DNA of 41,179 nucleotides. Source: an uncultured Pelagibacteraceae bacterium. GTDB taxonomy: Bacteria; Pseudomonadota; Alphaproteobacteria; Pelagibacterales; Pelagibacteraceae. The stretch covers positions 1 to 41,179 of the forward strand of contig CACCGK010000008.1 of assembly GCA_902545555.1 (NCBI GenBank), in the 5' to 3' direction. The position numbers were made by a program, and so were the translations under genes. Position 1 is the first letter of the stretch. Each line of letters begins with the position of its first letter. Below, in pieces: positions 1-8,060 of the stretch. The notes beneath the pieces are model-generated. The model saw nothing but the letters and a program-made list of their open reading frames with translations. It searched no databases and was not told the DNA's origin.

Positions 1-705
1 ATTGGACACAAAAAAAATGTATTAGAGCTTGGATGTGGTACGGGTCAACTATCAATTTATTTTTCAATTGGAACTAATAATAATATAATTGGTTTAGATC
101 CAACGATTGACTCTTTAAAGTTAGCAAAAAAATTTGCTGATAAAAATAAAATCAATAATATCAATTTTGTGAACGCTGATGTTTTTGATGATGTTTTGCA
201 AGATGATTTTTTTGATTTTATTTGGTGTAATGGAGTATTACACCATACTAAAGATCCATATGGCGCATTTAAAATTTTAGCTAAATCTTTAAAAAAAAAT
301 GGTTATGTTTTAATTGGTTTATATAATAAAATTGGAAGATTCAGAACTATATTTAGAAGATATATTTTTAAATTATTTGGAGTGAGAGCACTAAAAATTA
401 TCGATCCAACTTTAAGAAATCTAAAATTTGATGAGGATGAAAAAAAAGCATGGATAAGAGATCAATATATTCATCCGATTGAGAGTTTACACTCTTTAGA
501 TGAAGTTTTAAATTGGTTTAAAAAAAATAATATTAAATTTGTAAGCTCAATTCCTTCCTCTGATTTTGATTATGATTACAAAAATATTTTTGAAAAAAAA
601 TCCCAGGGAACTTTTTTTTCTAGAATATTTAATCAATTTATGATGATTTTTAACTCTTTTGGTTCAGATGGTGGTTTGTTTGTGTTATTGGGAAAAAAAG
701 AATGA
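1..705 (+). CDS. Class I SAM-dependent methyltransferase, 5' end cut by window
   Basis: The frame is open from base 1, so the true start lies outside the window; the first in-window ATG (169) is internal. The visible part encodes about 234 residues. Near its beginning is the glycine-rich SAM-binding motif ELGCGTGQ (bases 25-48), followed by the acidic end of strand 2 (GLD) and a motif-IV-like segment, FDFIWCNGVLHHTKDP. The last of these is typical of class I (Methyltransf_11/25 type) enzymes. The C-terminal half is lysine-rich and not distinctive. It lies 36 bases upstream of a DUF5989-type peptide and a carbamoyltransferase on the same strand, so transfer of a methyl group to a sugar or glycan precursor is a reasonable inference. 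The substrate cannot be read from sequence. The fold is confident; the role is not. Confidence 0.85.
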   Translation: MGHKKNVLELGCGTGQLSIYFSIGTNNNIIGLDPTIDSLKLAKKFADKNKINNINFVNADVFDDVLQDDFFDFIWCNGVLHHTKDPYGAFKILAKSLKKNGYVLIGLYNKIGRFRTIFRRYIFKLFGVRALKIIDPTLRNLKFDEDEKKAWIRDQYIHPIESLHSLDEVLNWFKKNNIKFVSSIPSSDFDYDYKNIFEKKSQGTFFSRIFNQFMMIFNSFGSDGGLFVLLGKKE

Positions 706-741
706 TCTTGATAAAGAAATAAATTGTTATAATTAATATTT

Positions 742-891
742 ATGAACTTTTTAAAGGAAATTTTTAAATTTATAGCAGCTAGAAAAAAATTTTGGTTAAT
801 TCCAATTTTATTATTTCTTTTAATTTTTGGTGGTTTATTTGTAATTACCCAAGGAACTGCTGTAGCTCCATTTATTTACACTATATTTTAA
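742..891 (+). CDS. Small DUF5989-type membrane peptide (49 aa)
   Basis: A 49-codon ORF from ATG 742 to TAA 889-891, ending two bases before the carbamoyltransferase ATG. The protein has a short basic amphipathic N-terminus (MNFLKEIFKFIAARKKFW), one hydrophobic helix at about residues 19-37, and the ending TQGTAVAPFIYTIF. This layout of an aromatic/basic start, one helix and a GSAVAPFIYTLF-like end matches what I know of the DUF5989 family. Those peptides sit beside carbamoyltransferases and SxtJ-like membrane proteins in polysaccharide and toxin clusters. No biochemical function is established. An open frame starting at 792 overlaps it out of register, but that is only an upstream extension of the next gene. 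Length, tail motif and tight spacing make this a real gene. Confidence 0.85.
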   Translation: MNFLKEIFKFIAARKKFWLIPILLFLLIFGGLFVITQGTAVAPFIYTIF

Positions 892-893
892 TT

Positions 894-2732
894 ATGACCT
901 ACATTTTAGGTATTTCAGCGTTTTATCATGACAGTGCTGCTTGTCTTGTTAAAGATGGAAAAATTATCTCTGCAGCTCAAGAGGAAAGATTTACTCGAAA
1001 AAAACATGATTCAAGTTATCCATTTAATGCTGTAAATTTTGTATTAAATTTTTCTAATATTAAATTATCTGATGTAGACCATATTGTTTTTTACGAAAAA
1101 CCTTTTTTAAAGTTTGAAAGATTACTTGAAACTTATGTAGCTTTTGCTCCAAAAGGATTTCAATCGTTTTCAAGGGCAATGCCTATTTGGTTGAGAGAAA
1201 AACTTTTTCAGAAAAAATTAATTATCGATTGTTTAAAAAAACATGATGAAAAATTTAATGATGAAAAAAAAATCTTATTTTCTGAGCATCATTTAAGTCA
1301 TGCTGCTAGCGCTTTTTATCCTTCACCATTTGATGAGGCAATCGTGTTGACTGCTGATGGAGTAGGCGAATGGGCAACTACAACAGTAGCTTTATGTAAA
1401 GATAATAAAATCGAAATAAAAAAAGAGCTTCATTTTCCTCATTCCTTAGGATTATTATATTCTGCATTTACTTATTACACCGGTTTCAAAGTAAATAGTG
1501 GTGAATATAAATTAATGGGTTTAGCACCTTACGGTGAACCAAAGTATGTTGATAAAATATTGAATAATTTAATTGATTTAAAAGATGATGGTACATTTAT
1601 GTTAGATCAGAAATACTTTAATTATTGCACTGGTTTAACCATGACAAATGAAAAATTTAATTCTTTATTTGGTTCAAAACCAAGAAAACCTGAAAAAGAA
1701 AAAATTACACAATTTCATATGGATATTGCAGCCTCAATTCAAGTTGTAACAGAAAAAATTATGATTATGCTTGCAAAATCTTTACGTCAAGAATTTGGAA
1801 TTAAAAATCTATGTCTTGCGGGAGGTGTTGCTTTAAATTGTGTAGCAAATGGAAAAATTCTTGAAGAAAAAATTTTTGATAATATTTGGGTTCAACCTGC
1901 TGCTGGAGACGCTGGTGGATCATTAGGTGCTGCTTTGGCTTATTGGTACTTAGATTTAAATCAATCCAGAGAAGAAATTAACCAAGATAATATGAAAGGA
2001 TCTTATCTTGGAAATGAATTTTCTAACGAAGAAATTAAATCAAAACTTGACGAAATTGGTGCAGTTTACGACACTTATAGCGAAAATGAATTAATAAATA
2101 AAACTGTTGAGGATCTTACAAGTGGAAAAGCAATAGGATGGTTTCAAGGCAGAATGGAATTTGGACCTCGAGCATTAGGAAATAGATCAATAATTGGAGA
2201 TCCTAGATCAGAAACTATGCAAAAAAACTTAAATTTAAAGGTAAAATTTAGAGAAAGTTTTAGGCCTTTTGCACCATCAATAATGAGAGAAGATGTAAGT
2301 GATTGGTTTGAATTATATAATGATAGTCCTTACATGCTTTTTGTAGCAAAAGTAAAAAAAGATAAAACAATTCAGATGAGTGATGATCAAAAAAAACTTT
2401 TTGGCATTGACCTGTTAAATATTAAAAAATCTGAAATTCCTGCTGTGACGCATGTTGATTATTCAGCAAGGATCCAAACAGTAACAAGAGAAAGTAATAA
2501 AATGTACCACGATCTATTATCAAAATTTAAAGAAAAGACAAATTGCCCAGTATTGGTAAATACCTCGTTTAATATTAGGGGTGAGCCAATTGTAAATTCT
2601 CCAGAGGATGCTTTCAGATGTTTTATGGGAACAGACCTTGATACCCTTGTGATAGGCAACACATATCTTCAAAAACTAAAACAAGATAATAATTTAAAAA
2701 CAAATTATACTGATAAATTTGAGCTTGATTAA
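894..2732 (+). CDS. Carbamoyltransferase, NodU/CmcH family
   Basis: 612 aa from ATG 894 (MTYILGISAFYHDSAA). The frame stays open upstream to 792, but that stretch overlaps the DUF5989 peptide and does not resemble the family. Two domains are visible. The N-terminal Kae1/ASKHA-like domain has HDSAA at 12-16, EHHLSHA at 131-137 (the metal-binding HxxxH) and an AGGVALNC segment near residue 305. The C-terminal YrdC-like domain has GRMEFGPRALGNRSI near 420 and VNTSFNIRGEP near 550. Members use carbamoyl phosphate and ATP to O-carbamoylate sugars, nodulation factors or antibiotics. Full length and all motifs suggest an active enzyme. Between a methyltransferase and a membrane protein, carbamoylation of a surface sugar is the likely role. 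The stop overlaps the next start by one base (TAATG), implying translational coupling. Confidence 0.93.
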   Translation: MTYILGISAFYHDSAACLVKDGKIISAAQEERFTRKKHDSSYPFNAVNFVLNFSNIKLSDVDHIVFYEKPFLKFERLLETYVAFAPKGFQSFSRAMPIWLREKLFQKKLIIDCLKKHDEKFNDEKKILFSEHHLSHAASAFYPSPFDEAIVLTADGVGEWATTTVALCKDNKIEIKKELHFPHSLGLLYSAFTYYTGFKVNSGEYKLMGLAPYGEPKYVDKILNNLIDLKDDGTFMLDQKYFNYCTGLTMTNEKFNSLFGSKPRKPEKEKITQFHMDIAASIQVVTEKIMIMLAKSLRQEFGIKNLCLAGGVALNCVANGKILEEKIFDNIWVQPAAGDAGGSLGAALAYWYLDLNQSREEINQDNMKGSYLGNEFSNEEIKSKLDEIGAVYDTYSENELINKTVEDLTSGKAIGWFQGRMEFGPRALGNRSIIGDPRSETMQKNLNLKVKFRESFRPFAPSIMREDVSDWFELYNDSPYMLFVAKVKKDKTIQMSDDQKKLFGIDLLNIKKSEIPAVTHVDYSARIQTVTRESNKMYHDLLSKFKEKTNCPVLVNTSFNIRGEPIVNSPEDAFRCFMGTDLDTLVIGNTYLQKLKQDNNLKTNYTDKFELD

Positions 2733-3658
2733 TGAGTATTTTTTTAAAAAAAGAAGTTTTTTTTGTAAAATTTCCAATATTTTTTCCAATAATATATGGA
2801 TTTATTTTATTCGGTTTTCCAAGTTTTGAAACTCAATTAATTTTTATAACAATTTTATTGTTGGCCGAAACGCATTTTGGTGCAACTTGGCCATTTTTTA
2901 TTAATAAAGTTAATTATAATTATATTAATGAAAATAAAATTTATTTAATTTTATTTCCTATATTTTTAATCATTTTTTGTATTATTGGCTTCTTTTATTT
3001 TCAAAATTTATTTTTACTAATATTTTTTGCTGCTAATGTTTACCATGTTACTAGACAAAGTTATGGTGTAATGAATCTATATACAAAAAATTTGACTGAA
3101 AAAAGAAATTATGCAAATCTCATATATATTTTTAACATTATATTTTTTACAATTGCTTTTTTTAGATTTTATATTCCATTAATTACTTCAGAACATTTAT
3201 TGATACTTAATATTCTTGTAATATCTATTTTAATTTTAATTTTTATTTTTCAATTTCGTAAATTTGGGTTTTCCGAAAACTTTTTAACTATGATCGCAGG
3301 TGTATTAATATTTTTTCCTGTATGTTTTGTAAGTAATCCAGTTCATGCAATAATTATGGGAGTAACGATGCATTACTCACAGTACCTTTTTTTAACAAGT
3401 AAGGTTATTAAAAAAAGATCTGAGACAAGCATTAATAAAAATAATAATTATTTTAAAAGATTCATAGTAATTTTAATTTTTTACTCTCTGGTAATGTCTA
3501 TATTGTCAATTTTTGGAAAAAATGAATCTGAATTTTTAAGAAATTTAATTTTTATACCTATAACAGGTCAAATGCTTCATTTTTATCTAGACTCTCAGTT
3601 ATGGAAATTTAGTGAAAGTCACAATAGAGAAAATATTTTAAAACATTTATTAAACTAA
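2732..3658 (+). CDS. Uncharacterised polytopic membrane protein with conserved-looking histidines
   Basis: 308 aa, translationally coupled to the carbamoyltransferase. I do not recognise a named family. Hydrophobic segments run through most of the chain (roughly 15-48, 68-103, 128-150, 155-174, 187-215, 243-262 and 270-285), suggesting seven or eight helices. Polar residues cluster at helix edges: E46/H48, H105 with Q109 and Y111, H205, H214-Y-x-Q217-Y, and H283-F-Y-x-D287 followed by W291. Several histidines near membrane faces suggest a metal or heme site, or an acyl- or glycan-transfer active site; this is inference only. Its place in the operon suggests it serves the same glycan-modification pathway, perhaps as a membrane transferase. 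The next gene is convergent, with its stop one base away. Confidence 0.75.
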   Translation: MSIFLKKEVFFVKFPIFFPIIYGFILFGFPSFETQLIFITILLLAETHFGATWPFFINKVNYNYINENKIYLILFPIFLIIFCIIGFFYFQNLFLLIFFAANVYHVTRQSYGVMNLYTKNLTEKRNYANLIYIFNIIFFTIAFFRFYIPLITSEHLLILNILVISILILIFIFQFRKFGFSENFLTMIAGVLIFFPVCFVSNPVHAIIMGVTMHYSQYLFLTSKVIKKRSETSINKNNNYFKRFIVILIFYSLVMSILSIFGKNESEFLRNLIFIPITGQMLHFYLDSQLWKFSESHNRENILKHLLN

Positions 3659-3659
3659 A

Positions 3660-4760
3660 CTAAAAATTAATGTTTTTGATTAAATTTTCAAAAACAATTT
3701 TGGTTCCGGCCTTATTCCAATGTAGATCACCAAATATAAATGTATCTAATATTAATTCTCTATTGTCTGGAGAATTAAAATTTTCGTATAAATTTATTAA
3801 TTTTAAATTATTTTTTCTTGCCCAACTTATCCAATATGGTTTATGAAATTTATCTTCATAAAAAATTTGTGAAGGATGAGGATACAAAACAAAATGAATA
3901 TCAATAAAATTATTTTTTAATAAATTAATTAATTTATTTAGGTTTTTTTCAGACTTTTCCAAACCCTCTTGATAATTTTTGAATAATAAATCATCAAAAG
4001 TCCACGCTGACCTATCTACATGTGTCATTCTATAAAAAAGTGTATCTTCAGTTGTAGTTTTAAAAAAACTTTTATTATATTTCTTTGATGCTTTATATTT
4101 TAGTTTAAGAAAATTCTTTAAATTTTCTGTACTATCTGAAAACCTTAAAAGAGTTCTAAATGTTAAAAAATTATGAACTAAATAGTCTCCAATTTTATCG
4201 TCCACATTTTTTTTATTTTCAACTATTATATTATTGTTCTTATCATATTGTATAAATAGCTCGTCAATTACATCTGAAGGGTCAAGAAAAATTATTGCTT
4301 TATCAAATACGTATCCCTCATTAATAAAATGTTCAATTTTTTTTAAATAAATACCAGGTGAGTAAGAACCAACAGCACTATTAAGAACTTCATAATCTTT
4401 TTCTAAATGTTTGTGAAGCAATCCACCAATTGTAAATTCATAGTCATATCCTGCACCTTCTATTGCAGAGTCACCAATTAATAAAAGTCTCTTTTTACTT
4501 GAAAATTTTGAAACTTTTTTGTTGGTAAAATCTCTAAATCCTAATGAATTTGTTATCAATTTTTTTTTTAAATTAAAACCCCAAGGCTCAATAACGTTAA
4601 TATTTGCTTTCAAATCATGGTGATAAATATTCGATGGAATTCTCCAATAGTGATCAACTAATTTATCATAATGCCAAAATCCCATTTTCTTAAATATTAG
4701 ATTTGAAGAAATAAAGTCAGCAATTAATAGTGAAAATATTACTAGGATTGTTTTTTTCAT
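3660..4760 (-). CDS. SGNH/GDSL hydrolase-like membrane-anchored protein
   Basis: 366 aa. The N-terminus (MKKTILVIFSLLIADFISSN) is a signal anchor, placing the enzyme domain outside the inner membrane. Block I is LLLIGDSAIEGAG with the likely nucleophile Ser98. Block II-like NSAVGSYSPGIYL follows, and near the C-terminus GDLHWNKAG supplies the Asp/His pair (D345, H347). These are hallmarks of SGNH hydrolases, which are esterases or O-acetyl transferases/esterases acting on glycans and lipids. It is clearly paralogous to the gene at 6106-7255: both share a YHHD...N...WG...LGF.D segment before the GDS motif and the SYSP motif after it. It is divergent from the FAD oxidoreductase across 36 bp. 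A surface-glycan O-acyl esterase or transferase role is inferred. Confidence 0.85.
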   Translation of the reverse strand: MKKTILVIFSLLIADFISSNLIFKKMGFWHYDKLVDHYWRIPSNIYHHDLKANINVIEPWGFNLKKKLITNSLGFRDFTNKKVSKFSSKKRLLLIGDSAIEGAGYDYEFTIGGLLHKHLEKDYEVLNSAVGSYSPGIYLKKIEHFINEGYVFDKAIIFLDPSDVIDELFIQYDKNNNIIVENKKNVDDKIGDYLVHNFLTFRTLLRFSDSTENLKNFLKLKYKASKKYNKSFFKTTTEDTLFYRMTHVDRSAWTFDDLLFKNYQEGLEKSEKNLNKLINLLKNNFIDIHFVLYPHPSQIFYEDKFHKPYWISWARKNNLKLINLYENFNSPDNRELILDTFIFGDLHWNKAGTKIVFENLIKNINF

Positions 4761-4796
4761 ATTATACAGCTTATAGTTATATAAAAAAATTATTCT
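4761..4796. promoter_or_regulatory. 36-bp divergent gap holding any start signals for both neighbours
   Basis: This gap lies between the start codons of the minus-strand SGNH gene and the plus-strand FAD oxidoreductase. It is almost pure A/T and contains TATA-like hexamers on both strands, including TATAAT on the minus strand (4761-4766) directly against the SGNH ATG. No convincing -35/-10 pair with normal spacing can be placed for either gene. Promoters must overlap the coding regions, or the transcripts are nearly leaderless. Confidence 0.3.
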
Positions 4797-6102
4797 ATGA
4801 ATATTTTAAATGATAATTCTTGTAGCTGGATTAATGATTTAGTACCACGTACAAAAATAAATTATCTTGAAGATAAAGACGAATGTGACTGGTTAGTCGT
4901 TGGAGCAGGATATACAGGACTATCTGCAGCTAGAGTTTTAGCCCAACTTCACCCAACTAAAAATATTATAATTATAGATGCACAGCTTGCCGGAGAAGGA
5001 GCTAGCGGTCGAAATTCAGGGTATTTAGTAGATACAACTTTGAATGATGGTTTCAACTCAAATAAAGAATTATCCAGCTATAAAAAAAAAAACATCAATT
5101 TACAAACTAGGTATAGAAGTTATTAAAAAATTTATCAAAGATTATCAAGTTGAATGCGAGTGGAATGAATGTGGAAAATATTTTGCATCAACAAAATTAG
5201 AGGATGAATATAAATTAATAAATTTTTCTAAAATTTTAACAAAATTAGGATATGAAAATAATTTATTATTCCAAAATGAATTATCAAAAAAAATAGGAAC
5301 TTCTTTTTATAAAATTGCTCTATATACTAAAGGAGGTATTTTGTTACACCCAGCAAAACTAGTTAGAGCAATGATTTCTGCTTTACCTAACAATGTAAAG
5401 CTTTATGAAAATACATGTCTAATTAGATGGATAAAAATTAAAGATTTTTATATTTGTAAGTTTAATAACGGTTCAATCAAAACAAAAAATATTATATTTG
5501 CAACAAATGGATTTTTAAAATCTTTGGGTATTAAAAAACATTATAATTTTCCATTAACTTTAACAGCAAGTATGACTAGAAAATTAACCGATAAGGAATT
5601 TAAACTTATTGGTTCTCCTAAAGAGTGGGGTGTATTACCAGTTAGACCTATGGGTGCAACAATAAGAATGACTAAATCTAAAAGAATTTTAATAAGAAAT
5701 ACTGTGGAGTTTTACAATTATAAAGGGATGTCGAATTCAGAGTTGAAAACAAGAGTATTGAAACACAAACTTGGTATTGAAAAAAGATTTCCCCAATTGC
5801 CAAAGGATTTAATCGAGTCATCATGGTCTGGAGTAGTTTCAAGATCAAGAAATAGTAGTCAAATATTTGAAAAAATTGATAAGAATGTTTTTGTTGCAGG
5901 CTGTTATAATGGTTCAGGCATTGGTGTAGGCACTTTATTTGGAGAGCAGATAGCAATTAAAGCAAGCAACCAAAACTCTGAGCAGATAGGCTTAATTGAA
6001 ACCCTAGATAAACCCACTAGATTACCTTCTGATTATTTATTAAATTTAGGAATTAAGATTAGATTAATTTATGAAAGTTTACGAGCTAGGGCAGATATTT
6101 AA
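4797..6102 (+). pseudogene. FAD-dependent oxidoreductase (DadA/PuuB-like), frame broken at an 11-A run
   Basis: The N-terminal part reads from ATG 4797 to a stop at 5124-5126; the rest continues in the next frame to TAA 6100-6102. The break is at the A run 5082-5092. Removing one A gives a continuous protein of about 434 aa with no other interruption. The first part has the Rossmann motif VVGAGYTGLSAARVLA and then GEGASGRNSG, the FAD-binding signature of the DAO family (gamma-glutamylputrescine oxidase, D-amino acid dehydrogenase). The C-terminal part has WSGVVSRSRNSSQIF and AGCYNGSGIGVGTLFG, the second FAD-contacting region. The substrate is probably an amine or amino acid. Intact sequence on both sides argues against old decay: either an assembly error, slippage-rescued expression, or a recent lesion. 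The SGNH gene starts three bases after its stop. Confidence 0.8.
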
Positions 6103-6105
6103 TTT

Positions 6106-7255
6106 ATGTACAGATTTAAAAACATAATAACAAAAATAAGTTTTATAATTTTAGTATATTTAATATTTGATATAGTTTTTTTTAGTTTACTACCGAATGA
6201 TATAAAAACTAAAATATACAATAATAGAGCTCATAGAATAAAATCATTTTATTATCATCACGATTTTCGACCGAATGCATCATTTGTTGATCAATGGGGA
6301 TACAACAAAACAATTATTAACACAAACAACTTAGGCTTTAAAGATAGTGAAATTAGAGATGTGACTTTTAAAAAAAAAAATATTTTATTTATAGGAGACT
6401 CTTTTACGGAAGGTGTAGGTTTGAAATTTGAAGATAGTTATGTAGGCTTAATATCTGAAAAGATAAAAAAAAATAATGAAGATATTGAAATTTTAAATGC
6501 CGCAGTACAATCATATTCTCCAGCAATATATTTATCTAAAATTTATCATCTTTTAGAGAGAGAAAGTATTCCTATTACCGATATTATTATAATGGTGTCA
6601 GGTGGAGATTTTCATGATGATTATTTTAGATATATTGATGTAGATAAAAATTATATAGTGATACATGAAGATCCAACAAATAAATATTTGATTAAGTTAA
6701 TTAACTTTTATAAATCTCAGACTTTATTATATCAATTTATCTCAAGAGTAACTCCTATAAAAAAAATACCAATTTTAATTAAATCAACATTTTTTAATGA
6801 CCAACAAAATTTAGATAAAATTGAAAAAAATAAAATTTCCAATGAAGAAATATTAAATATGAATTTTTTAAAAAATAAAGATTTTCAATATTTTTATGAT
6901 GATAAAATTTTTAACGAGTGGGGAGAAACCGCCATATTAAAATCTATAAATTTTCTAAAAAGAACTATAGAGATAACTTCAAAAAAAAAACATAAAAGTA
7001 ACAATTTTATACGCTAAAGAACCGAATTTAATTTTAAAAAAACCTAATCAAAAAGTCTTAAATTTTATTTTAACTGAATTTAAAAAATTAGAACAAAATA
7101 ATGTTAATTTTTATTATATAAACAAATATGACAGTAAATATGAAGATAAATTTGAAAAATATAAAAATCTTTTTTATATAAATGATAACCATTGGAATAA
7201 GAAAGGTAATAAACTTGTTTCGGAAGAAATTTTTGAAAAAATATCTTTTGAATGA
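6106..7255 (+). pseudogene. Second SGNH/GDSL hydrolase-like protein, frame broken at a 10-A run
   Basis: The frame opened at ATG 6106 stops at 7015-7017. The next frame continues without a stop from the A run at 6981-6990 to TGA 7253-7255. Dropping one A restores a protein of about 382 aa, close to the 366-aa paralogue at 3660-4760. It has an N-terminal signal anchor (residues about 8-28), ILFIGDSFTEGVG with Ser99, AAVQSYSPAIYL, and, only after the break, NDNHWNKKG, the Asp/His block. So the frame as given loses the C-terminal catalytic residues. Another A run of 11 (6370-6380) inside the gene is read in frame. It forms a two-gene unit with the FAD oxidoreductase, and its stop lies four bases from that of the convergent M23 gene. 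Probable glycan or lipid esterase/transferase. Confidence 0.8.
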
Positions 7256-7259
7256 TTTG

Positions 7260-8060
7260 TTATTTTAATACAGACATCGGATCTAACCGTGTTTGAAACC
7301 AATTAATTCTAAAGTCTAAGTGAGGTCCAGTTGATCTTCCAGTTGAACCTACAGTTCCTATTATATCTCCCTGATTAATTTGATCACCAACCGAGACCAA
7401 AACATTTTCTAAATGAGAATATATTGTTGATATTCCATGACCATGATCCATTATAACTGTTCCACCAGTATAATATAAATCATCTTCAGCCATAGTAACA
7501 ACACCCGAACCAGATGATTTAATCATCGTTCCTTGTTTAGCCGCAATATCAATTCCATAGTGAGGCCATTTTGGTTTACCATTTAAAATTCTTTGACTAC
7601 CATAAACACCACTAATAATTCCCTCAACTGGCATGATAAATTTTTCTTTAAAAAATTGTAGATCCGAATTAATTGCTCTTGCTTCTCCAATTGCATTATT
7701 TTCTGTTTTAATTCTTTTATAAACAGACTCGGGTGGAGTGACTTTACTTTCTGCCAAACCGTCTATTCTTTGTATATTGTATTTTCGCTTTAAAACTTTT
7801 TTTGTAGTTATTGATTTTTTTTCATTAATAATTTTTGTAAAAGTTAGGTCGTATTTTTGATCTCGATCTATACCAAAAACAAAAAAACCATCTTTTGATA
7901 CTTTAACTTCTTTTTTTCCAACCAAAATTTTAGCATCAGGCTCAGTTTTACCTAATATAAAATGACCTTGTAGAAATTTACCTTTGAATTCAATGGCTTT
8001 TACTGGTGATATAAAAATTAAAAAAACAAAAAAAAGTCTATAAATTATTGAGCAGTCCAT
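7260..8060 (-). CDS. M23-family metallopeptidase, LytM-like
   Basis: 266 aa from ATG 8058-8060; the frame is open to 8123, but the shorter start places a signal peptide (IIYRLFFVFLIFISPVKA) at the N-terminus. Residues about 24-75 look like the beta-rich domain often preceding M23 peptidases. The catalytic domain shows GVYGSQR, the HYGID zinc-binding H-x3-D, DHGHGISTIYSHL and GQIxxGDIIGTVGSTGRSTG-type sequence. In the last motif the usual H-x-H appears as GPHLDF, with Asp for the second His. My recollection is that this HLD form recurs in a proteobacterial subfamily, so it may keep metal binding through Asp. A cell-wall endopeptidase or an amidase-activating role in the periplasm is likely. 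The start overlaps the upstream SDR by 16 bases. Confidence 0.87.
   Translation of the reverse strand: MDCSIIYRLFFVFLIFISPVKAIEFKGKFLQGHFILGKTEPDAKILVGKKEVKVSKDGFFVFGIDRDQKYDLTFTKIINEKKSITTKKVLKRKYNIQRIDGLAESKVTPPESVYKRIKTENNAIGEARAINSDLQFFKEKFIMPVEGIISGVYGSQRILNGKPKWPHYGIDIAAKQGTMIKSSGSGVVTMAEDDLYYTGGTVIMDHGHGISTIYSHLENVLVSVGDQINQGDIIGTVGSTGRSTGPHLDFRINWFQTRLDPMSVLK

Noticed and set aside
792..893. N-terminal extension of the carbamoyltransferase frame upstream to 792
   Set aside because: It overlaps the DUF5989 peptide out of register, is not family-like, and the MTYILGISAFYHDSAA start at 894 matches the family.
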